The notes below the pieces were generated by a model. It searched no databases. It had not been told where the DNA came from and was given only the letters and a program-made list of their open reading frames with translations. A stretch of DNA of 64,000 nt from Chloroflexota bacterium. Lineage in GTDB: Bacteria; Chloroflexota; Anaerolineae; 4572-78; J111. Both the position numbers and the translations under genes were made by a program. How positions within the stretch are numbered: the stretch's first letter is position 1; every line of letters starts with the position of its first letter. Below are positions 36,169 through 43,899 of the stretch, one piece after another. Location: the NCBI GenBank assembly GCA_016860845.1, contig BOKF01000002.1, positions 360,965 through 424,964 on the forward strand. Reading direction: 5' to 3'.

Positions 36169-36642
36169 TTAATCTCCCATGAGTTCATCAGGGGTACAAA
36201 TAATAGGACTGTTATAACCAGTACCCTGAATCGCTTGCACAATTAGATTGCGTTTTTCAGCATTGGCCAGGTGCTTATAATTCCACGTCAACAGATAATC
36301 TATGTTGTGAAAGGCAGCTATCGCCAGATGTAAAGCATCCCCAGTAGATTTTTCGGGCACAGCTTTATTTTTCAGTAAGTTGGCCGCTAACCCCAATGTC
36401 TCCTCATTGATCTCAAGTAACGGGATATGCCTGATTATACTCATACGCTTTTTGACGGCATCCGGGTCGCCAGCGCCGACTTCTTGGATAACGAGGGGCG
36501 AAATGTACAACGAAAAACGAGTTCGCCGGGTTTCCCACCAGGTCTGGCTAACTTGCTGCCGGGAGGCAACGATAATATCTCGGCTCGGTTTCGAGGTTAA
36601 ATAACTGACCAAACTCGACTCAAGGTAAACTTTAGGTTTCAT
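36169..36642 (-). CDS. PIN-domain toxin, VapC-like
   Basis: A 157-residue PIN-domain protein. KPKVYLESSLVSYLTS gives the first acidic position (Glu in place of the usual Asp), VIQEV the second, and STGDALHLAIAA the third, followed by DYLLTWNYKHLAN. VapC-like toxins are RNases that cut tRNA or rRNA. It is paired with the small downstream gene and lies in the accessory block inside the fwd region. Confidence 0.82.
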   Translation of the reverse strand: MKPKVYLESSLVSYLTSKPSRDIIVASRQQVSQTWWETRRTRFSLYISPLVIQEVGAGDPDAVKKRMSIIRHIPLLEINEETLGLAANLLKNKAVPEKSTGDALHLAIAAFHNIDYLLTWNYKHLANAEKRNLIVQAIQGTGYNSPIICTPDELMGD

Positions 36643-36778
36643 AAGTAAAGTCTACAATGAATAATGAAGACAGCTTAATCCCTTCATACGATGACTATAA
36701 CAGCGGTCTGCCGTCAGCGGCCTGCCCTGCCCATAGGGGGCCTTTGGCTCAGCCTGCCGAATGGGTCGGCGGTCTCGC

Positions 36779-38122
36779 TTAAGCCCGCAGCGGCGGCGGC
36801 ATCACCTCGACCGGTTTATCCTTTAACAGCGCTTTCAGCCGGTTCTTGATGGCGGTCAGCACCTCCTCGTCGCTGGGGTAGGGGGAGTCGAAGGCGGGGC
36901 GGAGGGTGATGGGCACGTCGTCCATGCGATAAACGGTGCCGGGGGTATTGATGCCGTAGGTGGCGGTGGTAAAGGCGACGCGGGCCAGTTCGGCGGTGTG
37001 GGTGAACTTGGGATCGAGGACGATGACCGGGATGCGGCGCATGGCTTCGATGGCCGGCTGCGGGAAGTTGGAGGCCGGGTCGCTGGCGATGACGACCATG
37101 GCGTCGGCTTCGCCGCGGACCAGCAGGTCAACGGCGGTAAACTCGCCCGGATTGAAGCGGGGATAGCCCCGGCTGAAATTGATGGCAAAAGGAAAGCCCG
37201 TCTGCCAGGACAGCACGTTGTCCGCGCCGGTCACATTGCCGTGGCCGCGCACCGGCTTGGCCACGAAGTGGGTGAACTCGTTCAGGTCGGTGGCCAGGGC
37301 CAGCAGCGCGCCGGAGTTGAAGTGCCGGCCGCGGGTCATGGTCAGGCCCATGCCGAAGAAAAGCACCCCGTAGCGGCAGTTCTTCATGCGCTCGACCAGG
37401 TCCTGCATCGTCGCCAGCGACACGCCGGTGATCTCCTCGACGCGGGGGTCTACCCGGCGGCCCTTAAGCAGCGCCCGCAAGGCCCACAGCAGTTCAAAAT
37501 CCCGGCGCGGTTTGACCTGGATAAAGATGTCGGCCACCGGTTCGCTGGGGGTGCGGCGCACGTCAACCAGCACCACGGTGCGGTCTTTTTTGCCGTTGGG
37601 GATGAACATGCCCTTCGGCGTGACCGAGTAGCGGGTAAAGTGGCGGGGATGGGACTCGGCCGGGTTGCCGCCCCAATAGATGACCAGGTCGGCCCGGTTT
37701 TTGATCTCGCCCAGGGTGGCCGTGCTCTCGCCGACGCCCTGGAAGGCAATGCCCGACGGCCCGTGACAGACTTCGGTGGTGGTGCCGATGTTCGCCCCCA
37801 GCAGATCGGCAATGGCCACGGCCTGGCGCTGGGCCTCGTTGGTCGTGTCGCTCAGGCCGTAAATCATCGGATAGCGGGCGTTAGCCAGGATTTGCGCGGC
37901 CGCTTCGACGGCCTCGGCGGTGCTGGCTTCGCGTCCTTCAACCAGGGCGAAGGGGCGGTTCTCCACGACGTGCTCGGCAAACCAGGCTTTGCCCAAAACG
38001 CAGGCATTTTTCGCCTTGAGGATGCGCTTTTGGTCTATGTCCACGGTCAGGACCATGTCATCGCAGACGCAGCCGCAAAAGGTGCAGGTCGCGTTTTCGA
38101 CAATACGGATATTTTCACTCAT
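36779..38122 (-). CDS. fwdB: Formylmethanofuran dehydrogenase subunit B with intact redox-site residues
   Basis: A 447-residue molybdopterin-oxidoreductase-fold subunit. It keeps Cys13, Cys16, Cys20 and Cys41 (CTFCGCVC...ACVLG) of the [4Fe-4S] site and Cys119-His120 (EVCHGPSG) at the place of the Mo/W-coordinating Cys and neighbouring His of archaeal FwdB. The hydrolytic complex of methylotrophic bacteria is reported to lack these cofactors in FhcB. Together with the downstream-partner gene fwdD this suggests a true dehydrogenase. ATG 38122 is preceded by AAGGAGAGA; the ORF extending upstream begins in unrelated sequence. Confidence 0.93.
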   Translation of the reverse strand: MSENIRIVENATCTFCGCVCDDMVLTVDIDQKRILKAKNACVLGKAWFAEHVVENRPFALVEGREASTAEAVEAAAQILANARYPMIYGLSDTTNEAQRQAVAIADLLGANIGTTTEVCHGPSGIAFQGVGESTATLGEIKNRADLVIYWGGNPAESHPRHFTRYSVTPKGMFIPNGKKDRTVVLVDVRRTPSEPVADIFIQVKPRRDFELLWALRALLKGRRVDPRVEEITGVSLATMQDLVERMKNCRYGVLFFGMGLTMTRGRHFNSGALLALATDLNEFTHFVAKPVRGHGNVTGADNVLSWQTGFPFAINFSRGYPRFNPGEFTAVDLLVRGEADAMVVIASDPASNFPQPAIEAMRRIPVIVLDPKFTHTAELARVAFTTATYGINTPGTVYRMDDVPITLRPAFDSPYPSDEEVLTAIKNRLKALLKDKPVEVMPPPLRA

Positions 38123-38155
38123 AGTCTCTCCTTCTTTCAGTCGTGAGTAGCCAGT

Positions 38156-38246
38156 CAATGTCGTTAAGTTAGCGTTTTGGAGTCGAGGCTTTAGCCGGGA
38201 ATTTCTCGCCTAAAGGCTCGACTCCGGTCTTAACTTAACGACATTG
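38156..38246. repeat. Long palindromic element before fwdB
   Basis: Outer arms CAATGTCGTTAAGTTA (38156-38171) and TAACTTAACGACATTG (38231-38246) are perfect 16-base inverted repeats. Inner arms GGAGTCGAGGCTTTAG and CTAAAGGCTCGACTCC (one mismatch) continue the stem. It lies between fwdB and the 69-residue gene and could fold in the operon mRNA. Confidence 0.8.
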
Positions 38247-38294
38247 AGTAGTCAGTAGTCAGTGATAACTGTTCACTAATAACCACTCCCCTCC

Positions 38295-38504
38295 TTATTC
38301 GTCTTCCGGTTCATCCACGGTCGGCCAGGGCAGGCCGGTGGCTTCGTAGCGGGCCAGCAGTTGCTCTTCGAGTTCTTTATCGCGCAGCACGTCCAGAACG
38401 TCAAGCCCGAAATGCTTGGCGGCCACTTTCAGTCGCTCGCGCCGCTGCTGTTCCACCTTGGTGCTCATCTCGTCAGCCCAGTCGCCGATAGAAATCCAAC
38501 TCAT
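38295..38504 (-). CDS. 69-residue protein between fwdD and fwdB
   Basis: A small charged protein with no cysteines: an N-terminal ISIGDWADEM segment, an amphipathic stretch VEQQRRERLKVAAKHFGLDVLDVLRDKELEEQLLARYEATG, and an acidic tail PTVDEPEDE. Not recognised. GGAGG lies about nine bases before the ATG, so translation is likely. Its place between two subunits of one enzyme suggests a small accessory or assembly protein of the formylmethanofuran dehydrogenase. Confidence 0.7.
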   Translation of the reverse strand: MSWISIGDWADEMSTKVEQQRRERLKVAAKHFGLDVLDVLRDKELEEQLLARYEATGLPWPTVDEPEDE

Positions 38505-38561
38505 TGTGTTTGTCCTCCAAAAGCTTGTAAGAAAAATTTCAACTTAAGGTATTACAATAAA

Positions 38562-38633
38562 GCGTGATACGTGATGCGTGAAGATTTACCGAGAAGACAT
38601 TACACATTACACATTACGTATCACGTATCACGC
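38562..38633. repeat. CGTGATACGTGATGCG palindrome overlapping the fwdD stop
   Basis: GCGTGATACGTGATGCGTG on the left is mirrored by TACGTATCACGTATCACGC on the right. It shares its core with the inner palindrome of the MITE-like repeats at 11649 and 63874. The stop codon of fwdD lies inside the right arm. Confidence 0.75.
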
Positions 38634-38972
38634 TACCCGCTCCACCTCCACCTCCAGGTTTTTGGAGAGAGGCATGCCGGTGCCGGCGGTGTCGCCGCCC
38701 ATGAGCTGGCTCGACGAGGGGCCGTAAGCCATGAAGAGGATGCCCTCCGGCAGGTCCTCGGCTTTGCGACCCTTGCAGCGCAGCACGGTTTCGCCGGTGC
38801 GGGAGCGCAGCCGCACCTGGTCGCCCTCTTGCAGGCCCAGGCGAGCCATATCGGCGACATTCATCTCCAGGGTCGTGGTGACTTCAACATATTCACCTTC
38901 CAACTTGCTCACATTGAGACTAACGCCTTGCTTGCTCGAGCGTCCGGCAATCAGAGTCATTGTCTCTGCCAT
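38628..38972 (-). CDS. fwdD: Formylmethanofuran dehydrogenase subunit D (molybdopterin dinucleotide-binding)
   Basis: A 114-residue protein with the beta-barrel domain that binds molybdopterin dinucleotide: MTLIAGRSSKQGVSLNVSKLEGEYVEVTTTLEMNVADMARLGLQEGDQVRLRSRTGETVLRC, then DLPEGILFMAYGPSSSQLMGGDTAGTGMPLSKNLEVEVERV. This matches archaeal FwdD/FmdD. Bacterial hydrolytic Fhc complexes have no such subunit. AGGAGG precedes the ATG. It is the promoter-proximal gene of the fwdD-(69 aa)-fwdB group. Confidence 0.9.
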   Translation of the reverse strand: MAETMTLIAGRSSKQGVSLNVSKLEGEYVEVTTTLEMNVADMARLGLQEGDQVRLRSRTGETVLRCKGRKAEDLPEGILFMAYGPSSSQLMGGDTAGTGMPLSKNLEVEVERVA

Positions 38973-39085
38973 AGAAGGCCTCCTTAATAGTAGACGGTAG
39001 ACAGGGGGGTATGAGTCTCTGCAATCTGCTATTTGCTACCTGTTACGTTTCCTTTTTGATCCGTGTTACTATATTTTAACAAAAA

Positions 39086-39155
39086 ACACCCGGTTTTTCG
39101 AGTCTCGTAGCACTTCATTGGGCAAAGAGACGGTTCAGTGGAAAAAACCGGGTGT
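39086..39155. repeat. ACACCCGGTTTTT inverted repeat
   Basis: Thirteen-base perfect inverted repeat with a 44-base spacer, of the dispersed 'aaaaaCCGGGTgt' hairpin type. Confidence 0.65.
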
Positions 39156-39251
39156 CTAAGTGGTTGCTGAGATGGTGAAGGGTTGCAGCATGCGAACCCC
39201 GACTGTCTTCAGCCCTAGCCTCAGTATAGATTTGTAGCCTGCTGAGCATAA

Positions 39252-39287
39252 GTGACATATATCCTTATTGTGGGTGATGTTTGTCAT
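39252..39287. promoter_or_regulatory. Tandem operator-like sites upstream of fwdD
   Basis: GTGACATATATCCT (39252-39265) and GTGATGTTTGTCAT (39274-39287) each match GTGACA-N2-TGTCAC at 9 of 12 positions and start 22 bases apart, the spacing seen before the DHPS-like operon. They are about 280 bases upstream of the fwdD start. Each is weak alone; the spacing is the main support. Confidence 0.35.
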
Positions 39288-39353
39288 TCTCATGATCAGG
39301 ACTAAAAATTTGGGCGAGATGTATTATAAGCGATTGGTGTGAGATCCGCCAGA

Positions 39354-40508
39354 TTACAGTCGGGCGGGTTTGAGTCGGGTTTTGAGCGCGGCGGCTTGGG
39401 CGAGTAGCTGGTGCAGACAGGCAGCAGGTGTCGCCGCGGTGGTCAGGAGGGTGCAAACGGGCTGCCGGCGGTGGATCTGCTCATACGGATGCGGAATGTC
39501 GCGGATGCCCTCAGCCGCCCAATCCCTCGTATTGCCCACAGTCACATCATGTGGAGCGTAGACAATCGCCTTGCCCGCTGCCGGCCCGTTGGTCAGCGCC
39601 TGTTCCAGCCCAAAATGCGGCAGGTGACCGCTGAACGACTGGACATGCGCCTCAAAGACACACAGCCCATAGGCCAGATCAAACAGCTCCAACGAGGCCG
39701 AGGGCCGGGGGTTGACCTCCAGGGTCCAAACGCGCCCGGTCTGCCAGATGAAGTCCAGCCCGTTGACGCCCCACAGCCCAAAAGCCTGAGTCAGATGCGA
39801 GACGATAGCGTGCGCTTCTGCAAGCAGAGCCATTAACTCGTCGGGCGGCAGGCGGGGCGGAGCCAGGTTGCCGCAGTAGTGAAAGCCGCTTGCGCCAAAG
39901 GCCGGCTGCCCCACCAACTGCTCGGTCAAACCCAATAAAACGGCCTCTCGACCATTGGCCACAAAGGCCGCTGAACCGACCATGCCCGCCAGCCGTTCTT
40001 GCAATATCCCGTCCTCTGGTGGGCGTCCCTCACGCCAAAGATGGATGCCGTGCCCGCCGCCGCTGTGGAACGGCTTCCATAACCAGGAACGAGTCTTATC
40101 GGGGGCCTGGCCCGAACCAGGCCAGAGAGTTTCGGGAAAGACAAAACCCCCGGCGTACAAAGCGGCTGCCAGCCGAACCGGATCACGCACCTGGGTCAGC
40201 GTCTCCGGGCCGTTACCCAGCAGGCGCCGCCCCTGGCTCAAGCGGGCCACTTCGACCGGGTAATTCTCCAGATTGGCGCTATAGACGACAGCAGGTGCGG
40301 CCAGATCGCCGGCTGCATTGACCAGCCCAGCCGCGCTGTAGGGCAAGTTGTAATCACGCAGCAGAGAGCGGCTGGGGCACAAAGCTTGCAGGTCGGCATC
40401 GCCAAAGTAATCCAGGGCCAGGACCGGATAGCCGGCCCGCACCGCCAGTTCCGCCAGCATCCGCATCGTCAGCCCGACCAGTAAAATGGGCTGGGTCTGG
40501 CTGTTCAT
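39354..40508 (-). CDS. ATP-grasp carboligase-like protein of the H4MPT/methanofuran cluster
   Basis: A 384-residue ATP-grasp protein. PILLVGLTMRMLAELAVRAGYPVLALDYFGDAD is the pre-ATP domain start, SWLWKPFHSGGGHGIHLW the ATP loop, and FGLWGVNGLDFIWQTGRVWTLEVNPRPSASLELFD the metal-binding segment. Related predicted carboligases occur in methylotroph H4MPT clusters. A role in amide-bond formation on methanofuran (tyramine-glutamate or poly-glutamate) is plausible but unproven. It lies between fwdD and mtdB. Confidence 0.82.
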   Translation of the reverse strand: MNSQTQPILLVGLTMRMLAELAVRAGYPVLALDYFGDADLQALCPSRSLLRDYNLPYSAAGLVNAAGDLAAPAVVYSANLENYPVEVARLSQGRRLLGNGPETLTQVRDPVRLAAALYAGGFVFPETLWPGSGQAPDKTRSWLWKPFHSGGGHGIHLWREGRPPEDGILQERLAGMVGSAAFVANGREAVLLGLTEQLVGQPAFGASGFHYCGNLAPPRLPPDELMALLAEAHAIVSHLTQAFGLWGVNGLDFIWQTGRVWTLEVNPRPSASLELFDLAYGLCVFEAHVQSFSGHLPHFGLEQALTNGPAAGKAIVYAPHDVTVGNTRDWAAEGIRDIPHPYEQIHRRQPVCTLLTTAATPAACLHQLLAQAAALKTRLKPARL

Positions 40509-40524
40509 CCTTTGTAAAAAATTA

Positions 40525-40561
40525 GACCTGACGGGTACGCGGTCGGAAGACCCGTCAGGTC
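40525..40561 (-). terminator. Rho-independent terminator after mtdB
   Basis: GACCTGACGGGT and ACCCGTCAGGTC form a perfect 12-pair stem with a 13-base loop. Read on the minus strand it follows mtdB by 23 bases and is succeeded by TAATTTTTT. Confidence 0.8.
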
Positions 40562-40584
40562 ATTTAATTGGGGGGCGCTCCGTC

Positions 40585-41442
40585 TCAAACTAACTCTTTA
40601 GCGACTTGATAGACTGACTCGGCGTCCATAAGGATATCATTGGCTTCAAACAGCCTGGCGATACAGGTGCGATGCACCTTCATTTTACGCCCACCGATGC
40701 CTAGCGCCCCAAAGGAGATGCGGCCTTCCCGCTCGCTGCCGTTATCATTCATCTCAATGCCTTCGATGCCCAGCGGCGGCACCGCATTGATGTCGGCGAT
40801 CAGCTTCAGGTTTGGCAGACTGGTCCAGACAGCCCGGCTGACGACTTGCGCGCCGGCGGCCCCGCAGGTAAACAAAGCAACCGCGCCTTCCAGCGCTTGC
40901 TTGGCCGAAGCATCATCGGTCAACGCCGCTCCTTCTACCTTGACGCCGAACCGTTTGCTGACGATTTCCGCCGCAGCCTGGGCCCGTTCCAGCGTTCGGG
41001 AGGTCAGGACGACGTTCGCCCCCTCGCTGGCCAGCATCCCGGCCGCCCGCATGCCAACCGGCCCGGTGCCTGCGCCAACCACAACCCGCTGGCCGCGGAC
41101 AGCCATGGCTTTGACGATCTTGGCCACCCCGGTCGCCGCCGTCGTATTGCAGCCGTTCGAGTCGAGCATGACCGAAACCTTGAAGGGGCCAAAGAAAGTC
41201 TTTTGAACGGCGGCCAAGAGGGCCTCGCCGGCCGGCACATTGGAGCCGCCAATCCAGATAGCAGTGTTCTTCAGGTCGGGTATGCCGCGGGTGAAAAAGG
41301 CTCCTTGCACCAGCCCGGCTACATCTTCAACGGTAACATTGCCGTAGCTGAGCACGTCATCAACCCCGGCATCGTAGGGTACAATGCGGTCAAACGAGCT
41401 GGGATGCTTGTCACTGTCCAATTGGATTAAGAGCTTTTTCAT
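40585..41442 (-). CDS. mtdB: Methylene-H4MPT dehydrogenase, NAD(P)-dependent
   Basis: A 285-residue MtdB: KLLIQLDSDKHPSSFDRIVPYDAGVDDVLSYGNV at the start, TRGIPDLKNTAIWIGGSNVPAGEALL, FGPFKVSVMLDSNGCNTTAATGVAKI, and the Rossmann motif VVVGAGTGPVGMRAAGML. It oxidises methylene-H4MPT to methenyl-H4MPT with NAD(P)+. ATG 41442 fits the family N-terminus; the frame upstream begins only at a TTG. Followed by a strong terminator. Confidence 0.95.
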   Translation of the reverse strand: MKKLLIQLDSDKHPSSFDRIVPYDAGVDDVLSYGNVTVEDVAGLVQGAFFTRGIPDLKNTAIWIGGSNVPAGEALLAAVQKTFFGPFKVSVMLDSNGCNTTAATGVAKIVKAMAVRGQRVVVGAGTGPVGMRAAGMLASEGANVVLTSRTLERAQAAAEIVSKRFGVKVEGAALTDDASAKQALEGAVALFTCGAAGAQVVSRAVWTSLPNLKLIADINAVPPLGIEGIEMNDNGSEREGRISFGALGIGGRKMKVHRTCIARLFEANDILMDAESVYQVAKELV

Positions 41443-41622
41443 TATGATCTTCTCGTTAGCAGACAATGAAATGAGTGGTGGAGTTCGCCCACTCCTTTTT
41501 TAGGCTATCGTGCCCGCGTGCAGGCTGGGTAGGCTGCACTGCACGCGGGCTAATGTTACCTCATCTCCTCCCGATTACAAAATCTGTGACTTCCCTGGCG
41601 AAGCAGAAGTCAGGGACAGGGC

Positions 41623-43167
41623 TTAGACGCTGGCCGTGCGCTGCTCGTAGCCAACCACCGGGTCGGCGCCCATGCCCTTGTTGACACCGAGGCCGAGGTT
41701 GGTCCAGCGGTACTCGGTCGCGCCCCAATCCTTATCAATGCGCAGCGGGAAGGAGGCCGACTCGGGATGCTGGGCCACGACGTGGGTCAGCATAGTCGCC
41801 GTGACCGGCTCGCTGGTCAGCAAGCAGGGGAAGTCGGCGAACTTGAGCATGGTGCCCACGCGTTGGGTGATGGCGCAGGGCGGATAGGTGTAGCGATGGA
41901 TGTTGGCCAGCACGTCGTGCTTGTCAACCGGGCCGAGATCAATCTTGACCCCGTCAATTTCGGCACCACCGCCCAGCGGTTTGGGTTTGAGGGTGTTCCA
42001 GCCTTTCCAGATGGACATCATCAGGTCCACGTTGTGCAGTTCGGCCGCCGAGTCGCGGTTGGGGTTCATGGCGACCATGTTGTGGAAGCGGTTGACCAGC
42101 AGCTCGATGACGCTGGGGATCGGCATGTAGTCCAGCATGAATTCATAGGCCATCAAGGCCGCGCTTGTGCCAACCGCCAGGCTAACCACCCCGTACTCGT
42201 TCTTGAAGCCTTGATCCAGACCGCGTTTCAGGGTGCTTTCGAGGGCGGCGGTATGAGCCTCAAAGATGGCCATGACGATGGGGTCTTGAGCAAAGTTGAA
42301 CATCGTCTGGCTGTTGTGGTGGGCCACGTCGCCGACGCAGTAGGCCGGGACGCAGACAACGTTACCCGGATGGACGCCCTTGGCCAGGGCCGCCTTGACG
42401 GTCGGCTTCATGCGCTCTTTGTATTGCTTCTGGTACGCGGCGGTATCGAAAGAGCTGTGGCCGCCGTGCCCGCCCAGGTTATGGCCCAGCATGATCTTGG
42501 TTTGGGCCTCCGAGGGGGTGTCATAGATCATCTGCAAGGTGGCAACTTCATCGTCGAGGGCGGCATCCAGGGTTTTGCCGGCTTCGACCGAGGCTTTGAA
42601 GGAAGCGCCCAGGCCGTAGGAGGTGGTCATGCCAAAGGATTTGGCCGCCAGGATGGTCTTCTTGTGGTCTTTGGGGATGTCTACCCCCTGGAGAATCCGG
42701 TTGACAACATTGGCGGTCGAGCCGGGGCTGAGGGCAAAGTCTACCACGCAGGTTGGCCCATACAGGCCGCCATAGAGGCGAGCGGCTTCGCGGCCAATCA
42801 GGGCGCGGTTCTTGGGGATGGCATCAATGAACTTCTTGACCGAGGCTTTGAAATCGGGCTGCTCTTCATAGAGGATTTCCATGATCGGGCCGGTCTGATA
42901 GTGCTCGACAAAGGGGTCATCTTCGGGCCGGACCGTCTTGGTCAGGGATTTGAGGATTTCATAGTGGGCGTTAACCGAGTCGACGTGAAGAGCAATAACT
43001 TCAGGTAGTTCATTCTCAACGGCCTTCATGCCATTAACGGCGTCCACATAGGCTTGCGCATCGGTGATTTTGAATTCGGTACCTCGTTTGGCCTTGATGT
43101 TGGTCACATCAGCCTTGAGAGCTGCCAGGGCTTGACCTACCATTGCTTCATGGATAGCTTTTGACAT
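41623..43167 (-). CDS. DUF2193-like protein in C1 cluster
   Basis: A 514-residue soluble protein. The start (EAMVGQALAALKADVTNIKAKRGTEFKITDAQAYVDAVNGMK) and SLTKTVRPEDDPFVEHYQTGPIMEILY resemble DUF2193 proteins best known from methanogens. It is rich in conserved-looking motifs: LYGPTCVVDFALSPGSTANVVNRILQG, GHNLGGHGGHSSFDTAAY, VPAYCVGDVAHHNSQTMFNF. No activity is known. It is 180 bases upstream of mtdB in the same direction, so it may be co-transcribed. The family call is from memory. Confidence 0.65.
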   Translation of the reverse strand: MSKAIHEAMVGQALAALKADVTNIKAKRGTEFKITDAQAYVDAVNGMKAVENELPEVIALHVDSVNAHYEILKSLTKTVRPEDDPFVEHYQTGPIMEILYEEQPDFKASVKKFIDAIPKNRALIGREAARLYGGLYGPTCVVDFALSPGSTANVVNRILQGVDIPKDHKKTILAAKSFGMTTSYGLGASFKASVEAGKTLDAALDDEVATLQMIYDTPSEAQTKIMLGHNLGGHGGHSSFDTAAYQKQYKERMKPTVKAALAKGVHPGNVVCVPAYCVGDVAHHNSQTMFNFAQDPIVMAIFEAHTAALESTLKRGLDQGFKNEYGVVSLAVGTSAALMAYEFMLDYMPIPSVIELLVNRFHNMVAMNPNRDSAAELHNVDLMMSIWKGWNTLKPKPLGGGAEIDGVKIDLGPVDKHDVLANIHRYTYPPCAITQRVGTMLKFADFPCLLTSEPVTATMLTHVVAQHPESASFPLRIDKDWGATEYRWTNLGLGVNKGMGADPVVGYEQRTASV

Positions 43168-43899
43168 TATTTGGTTCTCCTTTTTTCACTAAAAACAGTC
43201 TTCATCTTTGAAAACGTCTTGAGGTATCTTTACCTCAGTCTTACCGGAAATAACTGCTTAAATAGGATTTGGGTAAGATCTTCACCTCCTTTCGTCGTAA
43301 ATTTTGGGTTATAAGACTCCTGAAAAAACTGCTTCAATTCGAGCGAAAAGATGATAATTGTCGGTAGATAAGATGACATCTATCACTAGCAGTCCAGGGT
43401 ATTTTCATTTACTCTATTAACGAGAGATTTTCGCTTTTTCCTCACCAGATTGATCGGGCCAAGAAACATCATACTTCAACAATGCCAGCACCCTTGCGGC
43501 GCGTGATCAGGCTGCGGCTCTGCGGGGTTAGATGGCAGCCAGCTTACTGAAGCGAAATTTACAAATTCTGATTTTTTGGGATAATATCAAATAGATTAGC
43601 GCTGCTGAGGACGCTTGGCAACGTTTTAGCTGCTTCCTCCTTTCTTCAGCACCTTCTTCTATTTCTATATAGGGTGATGTTATAGCGTCTGACTATAACA
43701 TGATAAACCTTCGCCCTTTCCAAATCATTTCTAACTTCTTTCTAACCTCTTTCCGAGCTGTCTGAGAAGCATAGCTATTTGAGGAAAGCTCTGAGTCTAG
43801 AGGCGAGTGGCGCTTGATTAGCGGTAAGTTTGACCCTTTCCAATAATCCTGCCAGCGGGTAACAGCGCCAGTCACCTGAGTAGTTAAAAGGAAGAATCG
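43168..43899. other. 732-base divergent intergenic region
   Basis: Lies between the DUF2193-like gene (leftward) and the BTAD/NB-ARC activator (rightward). AT-rich, no supported gene. Contains a tandem operator-like pair at 43351-43386. Promoters for both directions must lie here or just beside it; no clear -35/-10 pair is asserted. Confidence 0.6.
43351..43386. promoter_or_regulatory. Tandem operator-like sites upstream of the DUF2193-mtdB group
   Basis: ATGATAATTGTCGG (43351-43364, 8 of 12) and ATGACATCTATCAC (43373-43386, 10 of 12) follow the GTGACA-N2-TGTCAC pattern and again start 22 bases apart. They lie 184-219 bases upstream of the DUF2193-like start. Confidence 0.35.

Larger units (their letters stand above)
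38973..39353. other. 381-base intergenic region upstream of fwdD
   Basis: No gene is seen. It contains a TAGACGG micro-repeat (38988-39012), a 13-base perfect inverted repeat (ACACCCGGTTTTT at 39086-39098 with AAAAACCGGGTGT at 39143-39155), and a tandem operator-like pair at 39252-39287. Confidence 0.65.

Noticed and set aside
9764..39012. TAGACGG and TTTACGATT repeats as a CRISPR array
   Set aside because: Units are short, contiguous or scattered singly, without regular unique spacers and without cas genes.
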